Below, piece after piece: positions 7,680 to 13,619 of a DNA stretch of 13,670 nt. The stretch covers positions 1 to 13,670 of the forward strand of contig JBARCX010000129.1 of assembly GCA_049794535.1 (NCBI GenBank), in the 5' to 3' direction. A program made the translations under genes and the position numbers. Every line of letters starts with the position of its first letter. The stretch's first letter is position 1. The stretch is from JBARCX01 sp049794535. GTDB taxonomy: Bacteria > Pseudomonadota > Gammaproteobacteria > Xanthomonadales > Rhodanobacteraceae. The notes beneath the pieces are model-generated. The model saw nothing but the letters and a program-made list of their open reading frames with translations. It did no database searches and was not told the origin of the DNA.

Positions 7680-8443
7680 CAGTGCACACCCATCGGCGAC
7701 AGCACAGTGAACGCATCGCGGTACAGCCGCTCGATCAGTGGCGGCGCAAAACGCAATGACCCGGCCAGCAACACAAATCCCGTCATCACCTTGATGGGAA
7801 GCGCAACGAAATACACATTGGCTTGCGGCATGGAGCGGCTGGCATAAGCCACAGCCAGATCAATCGCGAACAGGCCGAGCATGGTCGGTGCCGAAACCAT
7901 CAAGCCAAGCATGAACTGCGAAGAAAGCTTGGCCATGAAACTCTCAGGCGACACCAGCAAGGTGCCGCTGCCTAAGGGCACTACGTCGATCGAGGCGACC
8001 ATGCCTTGCAGCAGAAGCAAGTGCAGTCCGAGGCTGAAGAACACCATCATGCCGGCCCATTGCACTACCGTTCCGGCCAATGATTCTGCAGCACGCGATG
8101 ACGGATTGAACAAACTCGCCGCAGCAACACCGGACTGCATGTCCAGCACGCGCGAAGAAAAACCAAGTGCGGCCGTCGGCAATACCACCGCCAGACTCAG
8201 ACAAAGACCCAGTACGCCCTCACCAGCCATAGCGAGCACGAACGGCAGCGGCATACTCGGATCAAAACGTGGCACCGGCGCGTGATTCACGCCCACCGTG
8301 ATCAGTGTCAACGCCAACAAAATGCTCATGCGCACCGATGCCGGCACCCAATTGAAGGGTGTAAAGGCAGGCACCATCAGCAATGGCGCGAAACGCGTCA
8401 TGGCGAGAACAAAAGCACCGATGAGGACATCCATTTCACCCAC
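7679..8443 (-). CDS. fliR: Flagellar export gate protein FliR
   Basis: FliR, with FliP and FliQ, forms the core channel of the flagellar export gate in the inner membrane. The 254-residue product has the expected length and is very hydrophobic, with about six membrane segments. N-terminal TRFAPLLMVPAF and the later SRVLDMQSGVAAASLFNPSS (about residues 88-107) fit the family (usually ...D.Q.G...A...NP). The end reads RFAPPLIERLYRDAF. The start taken here is GTG at 8443, with AGGGA about 11 bases upstream and six bases after fliQ. An ATG at 8434 (MDVLIGAFVL) is an alternative but has a poorly spaced ribosome site. The stop overlaps the flhB start by one base. The order fliQ-fliR-flhB is conserved widely. 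No fliP is visible in the window. Confidence 0.92.
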   Translation of the reverse strand: MGEMDVLIGAFVLAMTRFAPLLMVPAFTPFNWVPASVRMSILLALTLITVGVNHAPVPRFDPSMPLPFVLAMAGEGVLGLCLSLAVVLPTAALGFSSRVLDMQSGVAAASLFNPSSRAAESLAGTVVQWAGMMVFFSLGLHLLLLQGMVASIDVVPLGSGTLLVSPESFMAKLSSQFMLGLMVSAPTMLGLFAIDLAVAYASRSMPQANVYFVALPIKVMTGFVLLAGSLRFAPPLIERLYRDAFTVLSPMGVH

Positions 8444-8449
8444 GTACGT

Positions 8450-8713
8450 TCACATCCCTGCGATTAGTCCAAACAAATGCTTCGAGAACTCGACCACGAC
8501 CGCCATCATCCAGGCCCCGGTCATCAGAAACACCGCTACGACAGCGATCAGCTTGGGGATGAACGTCAACGTCATCTCCTGGATCTGTGTCACCACCTGC
8601 AATATCGAAATCACCACACCTACAACTAGCGTTGCCAACAAGATCGGTGCCGCGACCTTGGCCGCCGTCAGCAACGTCTCCGACAAAAGGTGCATCGCGG
8701 TATCGGAATCCAT
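8450..8713 (-). CDS. fliQ: Flagellar export gate protein FliQ
   Basis: FliQ is a small two-helix membrane protein, several copies of which wrap around FliP-FliR in the export gate. The product has 87 residues, the usual length. It has two hydrophobic segments (about 17-38 and 53-75) separated by the hallmark loop ILQVVTQIQEMTLTFIPKL, which is almost the family consensus. I chose the ATG at 8713 because GAGG lies seven bases upstream; a GTG one codon earlier (8716) is possible but less well placed. The gene begins two bases after the stop of the upstream TPR gene, so the two are probably coupled in translation. It ends six bases before fliR. Confidence 0.96.
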   Translation of the reverse strand: MDSDTAMHLLSETLLTAAKVAAPILLATLVVGVVISILQVVTQIQEMTLTFIPKLIAVVAVFLMTGAWMMAVVVEFSKHLFGLIAGM

Positions 8714-8715
8714 CA

Positions 8716-9849
8716 CTAACCTCGCGGACGCACGATGTCGCGCAGCTTGAAGATGAAATCCGCCGATACGGATATCTGCTGTCCTTTCGAGCGTGCCAAT
8801 ATGCCGTCGACAACCTTGCGTGCTTCGTCGACCTGTCCTTCGTCCAACAGCAATACGCTTTGCGCATAGCGTGCCGATCGACCATGGGGATCAAGGCGGG
8901 TCGCGCGCTTGATGGACTCCTCAGCGTCTCTACGCTCACCACGCAGTGCGTACACCAACGCAAAGCCACCGTGTGTTTCGCCAAAGGTGCGATCGATGGC
9001 AAAGGCCCGATCGAAGCTCCGCTTAGCCCCAGCCAAGTCGCCCTCGAGGAGCTGGCACCACGCCAACGCGTGCCAAGTACCAATGTGATCAGGCATTTCC
9101 TTTGCAGCGCGTTCAAGCAAAGCACGCGCGGCAGGAATGTCACTGCGAAGCATCAGATTTTGCCCGAGGCCAAGCAAGGCACGGCCCGAATCCGGATGCT
9201 CAGCAAGCACCTGCTCGAACGCCACTTTGGATGCTTCGACGTTCTGCTCCCACAACGCCACCGTGCCTCGCACAATGCCCGCTTCGTGCTGCTCCGGATC
9301 AAGGCGAAGCGCTTGCTCAGCCTCAACGGCCGCACGTGCGGTGTCGCCGATATCCAGCTGCAACAAGGCGCGTACACCGTGTACCTCGGCCAAGCGAAGC
9401 CCCGACGAAATCGGTGCGAGCACGTCAAATGCGGCTTGGTATTGCTGCTGACGATAGAGAATCCTGGCTTTCAACAGCGCGATTGCGACGGCATCGTCAC
9501 CCTGCCCCTGCGCTACCGAAAGCGTCTGCAATGCCTGTTCAGACATACCAAGCGCAAACTGCGCATAAGCCAGATCATGGCGAATGCCCATCGGTGCGTT
9601 AGGCATCTCTGCCAGTAAGGGCTGCAATACGTCGATAACGCCCGCGGAATCGCCGCGCAACATCGCACAGCGTGCTTCGCGAAATCGAACCCCGGGTAAA
9701 GCGCGCATATCACGTGGCGCGGTGTGCAACCGCGCTAATACCTCATCGACTAGCCCTGCCGCGAGCAGCTCATCGAGCAGATCGCAAAGCAGTATCGGAT
9801 TCGATGGGTCGCGATCGGCAAGCACCGAAAGCTGAGAAGCGCGGTTCAT
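8716..9849 (-). CDS. TPR solenoid protein heading the flagellar unit, function unknown
   Basis: I recognise the fold but not the gene. The 377-residue protein has no signal peptide or membrane segment and reads as a nearly pure tetratricopeptide solenoid. From about residue 20 to 359 it divides without gaps into ten consecutive 34-residue units (20-53, 54-87, 88-121 and so on). Several end in LDP or hPD/hPN, and many carry alanine and glycine at the usual TPR helix-packing positions (units at 156, 190 and 258 are the clearest). A tail with RDIVRPRG follows. The ATG at 9849 follows AGGGGG at five bases. It is the first gene of the flagellar unit and ends two bases before fliQ. This suggests a cytoplasmic scaffold or chaperone-like role in flagellar assembly or a link to glycosylation; both are inference. 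No catalytic domain is visible. Confidence 0.85.
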   Translation of the reverse strand: MNRASQLSVLADRDPSNPILLCDLLDELLAAGLVDEVLARLHTAPRDMRALPGVRFREARCAMLRGDSAGVIDVLQPLLAEMPNAPMGIRHDLAYAQFALGMSEQALQTLSVAQGQGDDAVAIALLKARILYRQQQYQAAFDVLAPISSGLRLAEVHGVRALLQLDIGDTARAAVEAEQALRLDPEQHEAGIVRGTVALWEQNVEASKVAFEQVLAEHPDSGRALLGLGQNLMLRSDIPAARALLERAAKEMPDHIGTWHALAWCQLLEGDLAGAKRSFDRAFAIDRTFGETHGGFALVYALRGERRDAEESIKRATRLDPHGRSARYAQSVLLLDEGQVDEARKVVDGILARSKGQQISVSADFIFKLRDIVRPRG

Positions 9850-10043
9850 AGCGCCCCCCTAAACTTTTCTGGCGAACTTGCGATAGATGTATAGGCCAGA
9901 GCCCGATTAGCCCTGCCCCCTCTGACAATCCCCTGCAACACAAGTACTACTCCTTGCGCTCGGTTATCCCGCCCGGCGCCCCCTGTTTCCTGTTCTCCAT
10001 GGCCACTGAGCAACGCTTTGCGTTTGCACAGCAGTAAATCTGT

Positions 10044-10065
10044 ACACCTCAACCCCTCAAGGTGT
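10044..10065. repeat. Inverted repeat just downstream of the putative flagellar promoter
   Basis: The plus strand reads ACACCT (10044-10049), ten intervening bases, and AGGTGT (10060-10065), a perfect six-base inverted repeat. On a transcript starting near 10070 it would form a hairpin at the extreme 5' end, where such structures can protect RNA from decay. As DNA it lies where a repressor could block elongation or initiation. The function is inferred only from position. Confidence 0.4.
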
Positions 10066-10076
10066 GACTCCTATTC

Positions 10077-10106
10077 AATCTAGGGTGGTTGCTTATTCAC
10101 TGTCAA
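10077..10106 (-). promoter_or_regulatory. Putative sigma-70 promoter driving the flagellar unit
   Basis: On the minus strand there is a perfect -35 hexamer TTGACA (10106-10101), an 18-base spacer and a -10 hexamer TAGATT (10082-10077; four of six consensus bases). It lies in AT-rich DNA and points toward the TPR-fliQ genes. Transcription would begin near 10070, giving a leader of about 220 bases before the ATG at 9849. The absence of space between the downstream genes suggests this could serve the whole flagellar unit. I saw no good sigma-54 (GG-N10-GC) or sigma-28 match in the region. The 18-base spacer and imperfect -10 suggest a need for an activator; an 11-base repeat element sits three bases upstream of the -35. 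Confidence 0.45.
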
Positions 10107-10109
10107 TAA

Positions 10110-10227
10110 ACTTTTCGCATCCATTTTCTTCACATGTATTTATTTGCGTTAAGTTACGTTAAGTCCAAAAATCGCAATATCTTGATGAATAAATTTCCAT
10201 AAAAAACATTGATGTTACTTTTCGCAT
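10110..10227. repeat. Direct repeat pair of ACTTTTCGCAT flanking the AT-rich core
   Basis: The plus strand contains the identical 11-base word ACTTTTCGCAT at 10110-10120 and 10217-10227, 107 bases apart (minus strand: ATGCGAAAAGT). One copy lies immediately upstream of the -35 of the proposed flagellar promoter; the other lies upstream of the plus-strand gene. Positions like these suit a shared regulator of both directions. I do not recognise the word as a known site. Confidence 0.45.
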
Positions 10228-10276
10228 AAAACGCTCTGCGCAAGAAAACGCTACCCTTCACGCACGAATGGCACTG

Positions 10277-10310
10277 ACAAGCGTCGGTCCATCAGGACCG
10301 CTAGACTTGT
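10277..10310 (+). promoter_or_regulatory. Bulged hairpin upstream of the small plus-strand gene
   Basis: A perfect inner stem, CGGTCC (10285-10290) with GGACCG (10295-10300) around an ATCA loop, is enclosed by an outer stem ACAAG (10277-10281) with CTTGT (10306-10310), leaving an internal loop of three and five bases. It is followed by the palindrome GAATATTC (10311-10318) and, 35 bases later, the ATG. No run of T follows, so it is not a typical terminator. It could be an RNA structure in the leader or an operator. Confidence 0.4.
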
Positions 10311-10353
10311 GAATATTCGGTGTAAACCCGCCTCATGAATCCCCGAGGACCGC

Positions 10354-10746
10354 ATGTCCACAGACCGCATCTCGCCATCGTCATCACTGGTCGAGGCCTT
10401 ACGTACCATCGCACGTGAACGCACCCGCGAAACTGGCAAAAGCGTATCTACTGGCGGCGCAGGATCCAATGAAAACGCCGCTCCCGTCGAGGCGAAGCAT
10501 CAAGCCGCAGCGCTGCGTCAACGACTGCGCGATCTGGTTGCCGGTGTCGACTCCAAGGATCCAGAGTCGATCGCTCAGGTGCGCGACACCGCTCTACGTG
10601 AAATTCTGCTCTGGGAATTTGGCAGCGACTTTCGCAAGGACTCCCAATTCCTACCCATGGTGGATGCCATCGGAAAGACGCTCGATACAGATCCACGCTT
10701 CGGGCAGCGATTTGCCGAGCTGATTGCAGACCTGCAAAAAGCTTAA
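10354..10746 (+). CDS. Small protein of unknown function beside the flagellar unit
   Basis: I do not recognise this gene. The 130-residue product has a polar, probably disordered N-terminal part (about residues 1-48, rich in Ser, Thr, Gly, Arg, Glu) and a helical C-terminal part. The latter includes AALRQRLRDLVAGVDSKDP (52-70) and a compact, conserved-looking block ALREILLWEFGSDFRKD followed by SQFLPMVDAIGKTLDTDPRF. There is no signal peptide, membrane segment or obvious enzyme motif. The ATG at 10354 has GAGG five bases upstream. It is divergent from the flagellar unit, with which it shares the AT-rich control region, and ends only ten bases from the convergent stop of the GT41-type gene. 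A regulatory or chaperone-like role connected with flagella is possible from position and the soluble helical composition, but this is inference. Confidence 0.8.
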   Translation: MSTDRISPSSSLVEALRTIARERTRETGKSVSTGGAGSNENAAPVEAKHQAAALRQRLRDLVAGVDSKDPESIAQVRDTALREILLWEFGSDFRKDSQFLPMVDAIGKTLDTDPRFGQRFAELIADLQKA

Positions 10747-10756
10747 TAACCAACCA

Positions 10757-12655
10757 TCAAGTATTGGAAAAATTGTCGGGCGTACCACCCACCCGGTGAT
10801 GCATAGCCATGCGCATCAATAATGCGGTGAAGTCCGTGGCGAAAGCACTTATATCAAAAAGTCCGGACTGCTTAATTTGTCGCGCGAGCTTATCGCGCAT
10901 CGCGGCCCGATAAGTCACATCGCCGCCGTATCGGATTGCCTGCGCAATAAAGGCTTTGTCGTCGGTAGCATTCATCTCATCCATACCAAGGTGATGATTG
11001 AGACTGCCGGCTACCCGCCCTGCAAACGTCTCACCTGGTCGTGTTAGCACGAGACAACCCGCCCACAATGCGTCGGACGCGGTGGTGTGCGCGTTGTAGT
11101 ACTCCGTATCCAGAAAAAGATCCGCGTGCCGATAGCGCGCCAGATAGTCCGAATGCGAAAGCTTGTCCATAAAGACAAGGCGTGATGGATCAACGCCCCC
11201 ATTTTCTGCAGCGCGGCGTAGCCGATCGCTTGCCTGACCCGGCCCCTTCAGCAGCCAGAGCACACTGCCCGGAATGGCTTTGAGTATGCGCAACATGCGC
11301 GCAACGCTGCGCGGATTAAGTTTGAAACTTGCATTGAAGCAGGCGTACACCACAGCACCATCCGTAGGTAGCCCACAGGCCTCTCGCGAAGGTGGGTTGC
11401 CCACAAAGCGCGTCGTATCCGTGCTTTGGTAACAACGCGGCAAGTAGGCAACGCGCTCCGAAAAATGGGGATAAAGCGCCTCTGGCAATACAAAGCGATC
11501 CGCGATCACATAGTCCATGAACCCTGCACCGGTGGTTCCCGGGTAGCCCAACCAATTGACCTGTATGGGCGCGGCCCTATAGCCGAATATCTCTGGTTTA
11601 CGAGCCCGGCTGTAGCCATCAAGATCAATCAGAATCTCGATGCCCAACGCCCGCACCTTGTCCGCCACCTGTGCGGGAGATAAATCCGCTACCTCATGAA
11701 AGTTGTGCGCGGCCGCGGCGAGTCGGCGCCTGGCAATGCCACCTGACTCATGACTGGTTGCGAATAAATGCGTCTCGATTGCCGACGAGCGCAATTGTTC
11801 AAAGAGTGCCGACGTAAGAATCGCCGTGGGATGCGGACCAAAGCCATAGGAGACAAAGCCGACACGCAACTTATCGGTGGATGAAGGCACCGCATTCCAA
11901 GAGCTGAATTCTTCTGACGTCTTCACGGGTAGCTTCGAAGCATTCGCCTGTGCACAAGCGAATTCCAGCGCAGCAGTGGCTCCTTCACACAGAAAATCGA
12001 TGGGTGAAACTTCGCCCCGGCCTGACGCCACATGGGCCTTCAGCTTTGCGCTCAACGTATCTAGCTCGCGCCAGTCGCACAGCCGCCTTTTTATAGCCAG
12101 AACCGCCGCAAGAATATTTATGCTATCCGGGCTAAGTGCCAATGCTCGCTCGTAGGCGCGAAGAGCGGACTCGAACTCAGAGGCCCGCTCGTACGCGTGA
12201 GCCAGTTGGGAATGCAACACACCATCATGTGGTGCGATAGAAACGGCTTGCTGAAAGGCCTCCGCTGCCTCGGCATGGCGTTCTTGTTCGCTAAGCGTCT
12301 CACCTAAAAGATGCCATCCAGGCATCGTGCCAGGCGCCCTTTCCAGAAGGGAGCGTGCTCGCTTCTCTGCATCGTGGGGACGGCCAAGACGAACCTCACA
12401 TCGCCCTAGATTAGCCTCGGCACCGATCGCCCGGACGTCCCTTGCTGCGAGCTCATAGCACGCCATCGCGAGTTCGTAAGCGCCAGCAAAAAATAGGCGG
12501 CGACCGAGTTCATTCAATTCGGTCGTATGGGCAACATCGTCAGATGTCACGGTATGCAGGTGCACAGTAAATTGATCTAAGGCCATCCCTTCGATGGCTA
12601 TGCCGGCCTCACGCATAACAGCCTGATACAAATCCTTGTACGCCTCGCGAATCAT
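10757..12655 (-). CDS. TPR-containing GT41 (SPINDLY / O-GlcNAc transferase-like) glycosyltransferase
   Basis: This is predicted to transfer a sugar from a nucleotide donor to Ser/Thr of proteins in the cytoplasm. The 632-residue protein has N-terminal TPR units (about 45-195; for example SALRAYERALALSPDS) and a GT41 catalytic region from about 262: LRVGFVSYGFGPHPTAIL, ILIDLDGYS (341-349), APIQVNWLGYPGTTGAGFMD (362-381), CFNASFKLNP (439-448), VLWLLKGP, YNAHTTASDALWAGC (520-534) and RPGETFAGRV. By motif, Lys445 and His523 correspond to the UDP-contacting Lys842 and His920 of human OGT. The HPTSH of human OGT reads HPTAI here, so the second His is absent. I chose the ATG at 12655 (AAAGGGG upstream); an ATG at 12670 would add five residues. 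Neighbouring flagellar genes suggest flagellin as a possible target; the acceptor and sugar are unknown. Confidence 0.88.
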   Translation of the reverse strand: MIREAYKDLYQAVMREAGIAIEGMALDQFTVHLHTVTSDDVAHTTELNELGRRLFFAGAYELAMACYELAARDVRAIGAEANLGRCEVRLGRPHDAEKRARSLLERAPGTMPGWHLLGETLSEQERHAEAAEAFQQAVSIAPHDGVLHSQLAHAYERASEFESALRAYERALALSPDSINILAAVLAIKRRLCDWRELDTLSAKLKAHVASGRGEVSPIDFLCEGATAALEFACAQANASKLPVKTSEEFSSWNAVPSSTDKLRVGFVSYGFGPHPTAILTSALFEQLRSSAIETHLFATSHESGGIARRRLAAAAHNFHEVADLSPAQVADKVRALGIEILIDLDGYSRARKPEIFGYRAAPIQVNWLGYPGTTGAGFMDYVIADRFVLPEALYPHFSERVAYLPRCYQSTDTTRFVGNPPSREACGLPTDGAVVYACFNASFKLNPRSVARMLRILKAIPGSVLWLLKGPGQASDRLRRAAENGGVDPSRLVFMDKLSHSDYLARYRHADLFLDTEYYNAHTTASDALWAGCLVLTRPGETFAGRVAGSLNHHLGMDEMNATDDKAFIAQAIRYGGDVTYRAAMRDKLARQIKQSGLFDISAFATDFTALLMRMAMHHRVGGTPDNFSNT

Positions 12656-12758
12656 CACATCCCCTTTCATGCCACCTGTCGCACAAGTCGGTTATCGTGA
12701 GCACAGTGCCTAGGCAGAGTGTGCCTTCGCTGCATAGTCACCGCAAATTGAGTCGCCC
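12656..12758. promoter_or_regulatory. Divergent promoter region with a nested palindrome between two glycosyltransferase genes
   Basis: This gap of about 100 bases separates divergently read genes, so it should contain both promoters, though I see no convincing -35/-10 pair. It contains the perfect ten-base palindrome TGCCTAGGCA (12707-12716), nearly centred within the inverted pair GCACA (12701-12705) and TGTGC (12720-12724). GCACA also occurs at 12681-12685, twenty bases upstream. The arrangement suits an operator for co-control of the two genes. No ribosome site stronger than TTGAG precedes the plus-strand ATG. Confidence 0.4.
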
Positions 12759-13619
12759 ATGCGCACACTGCTCGTCACCGCCGCCAACGAAGCCTATGCG
12801 CCACTGCTACGGGGACTGGTTCAGTCGTTGCAGCAATGGGAACCACACCCCTTTACCGACCTTGCCTGTTTCGATCTCGGGCTGACACCAGAAAACCGCC
12901 AATGGATTGAGCGCTATGCAGCCCATGTGATTGAACCGGCGTGGGATCTACCCGTAGACGAAACGCTGCGTGCTAAGCATCCCGCCTTGCGCTCGCTTAC
13001 GGTGCGACCGTTCCTCCCGCGTTACTTCCCCGGTTACGACACCTATGTCTGGATCGATACGGACACCTGGGTACAAGAGCGCTTCGCGCTGGATTGGTAC
13101 ATCGCTGCAGCCGCGCATGGCGCACTTGCTGCCACGCCGCAGGTACACCATGCCTACCGTCATACAGCACGAAGCCTCAACTGGCGAACGACACGCATGC
13201 AAGCCTGTTTCGGCCAGGAAGCTGTGCAGCAGTCGCTCTGGGAAACGTATTTCAATGCGGGAGTATTCGCATTAAGTGCAGATGCTCCGCATTGGGGAAT
13301 CTGGGCTAAGTCATTCCAAGCCGGACTTGCGGCTAGCCAAGGCAAGCTGTGCTGCGATCAGACCGCGCTCAACCATGCCATCTGGATGCATCGGCTGCCC
13401 GTCAATCCTCTGCCAGCACTCTGCAATTGGTTGTGCCATCTCGCCAGCCCTCGCTTTGATGTCGCAAGCAAACGCTTTTGTGAACCAGCCGCGCCAGGGC
13501 ATCCGATTGGCATCCTGCACCTTTCCGCGAATACCAAAGATTCCATGCTTGAAGTTCGCCACGAAGGGAAGACTCAAACGATTAGCTTGCGCTATCCGGA
13601 TAATTCCACGGATTTGTAG
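12759..13619 (+). CDS. Putative GT8-like glycosyltransferase
   Basis: The 286-residue soluble protein looks like a retaining GT-A glycosyltransferase related to family GT8, though I cannot assign a known gene. It has an N-terminal beta strand and helix (MRTLLVTAANEAYAPLLRGL), then YVWIDTDTWVQ (96-106) with a DxD metal/nucleotide motif at 100-102. YFNAGVFALS (164-173) and CCDQTALNHAIW (198-209) match the NAG and DQ motifs of GT8, and HLSANTK (254-260) lies where GT8 enzymes carry a C-terminal His-containing loop. There is no signal peptide or membrane segment. The ATG at 12759 has only a weak TTGAG upstream. It is divergent from the GT41-type gene, so both may act in one glycosylation pathway (inference). 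The TAG stop falls inside the start of a REP-like repeat. Function, donor and acceptor are unknown. Confidence 0.72.
   Translation: MRTLLVTAANEAYAPLLRGLVQSLQQWEPHPFTDLACFDLGLTPENRQWIERYAAHVIEPAWDLPVDETLRAKHPALRSLTVRPFLPRYFPGYDTYVWIDTDTWVQERFALDWYIAAAAHGALAATPQVHHAYRHTARSLNWRTTRMQACFGQEAVQQSLWETYFNAGVFALSADAPHWGIWAKSFQAGLAASQGKLCCDQTALNHAIWMHRLPVNPLPALCNWLCHLASPRFDVASKRFCEPAAPGHPIGILHLSANTKDSMLEVRHEGKTQTISLRYPDNSTDL

Larger units (their letters stand above)
9850..10353. other. Intergenic control region between the flagellar unit and a small plus-strand gene
   Basis: No convincing gene lies in these 504 bases. The left part (about 9850-10040) is GC-rich and would be the untranslated leader of the flagellar transcript. 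The centre (about 10085-10255) is clearly AT-rich compared with everything around it, as expected for a divergent promoter region. It holds a sigma-70-like promoter reading left, an 11-base direct repeat (10110-10120 and 10217-10227), a pair of CGTTAAGT repeats ten bases apart (10147 and 10157), and a hairpin near the putative start of transcription. The right part (10277-10318) holds a bulged hairpin and a GAATATTC palindrome just before the plus-strand gene. A small minus-strand frame (10052 to 9846, TTG start) is open here but has no clear support. Confidence 0.7.

Noticed and set aside
8587..9618. A 343-codon open frame on the plus strand
   Set aside because: It lies opposite the TPR gene and fliQ, has no recognisable domain or ribosome site, and its codon pattern follows the real minus-strand gene. 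It is a shadow of GC-rich coding DNA.
9846..10052. A 68-residue minus-strand frame before the TPR gene as a real gene
   Set aside because: It has a TTG start without a properly spaced ribosome site and no recognisable motif; it is kept only as part of a leader finding.
10270..10282. A sigma-54-like promoter (TGGCAC followed by GC) before the small plus-strand gene
   Set aside because: The GG and GC are nine bases apart instead of ten, and the bases before GC are AA, not TT.
10354..10746. The small plus-strand protein as the anti-sigma factor FlgM
   Set aside because: It begins like FlgM (MSTDRISP) and lies beside flagellar genes, but the C-terminal block does not match the sigma-28 binding region, and it is longer than usual.
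10747..10756. A terminator between the convergent genes
   Set aside because: The gap has only ten bases with no stem, and no clear hairpin with a T-run was seen at either gene end.
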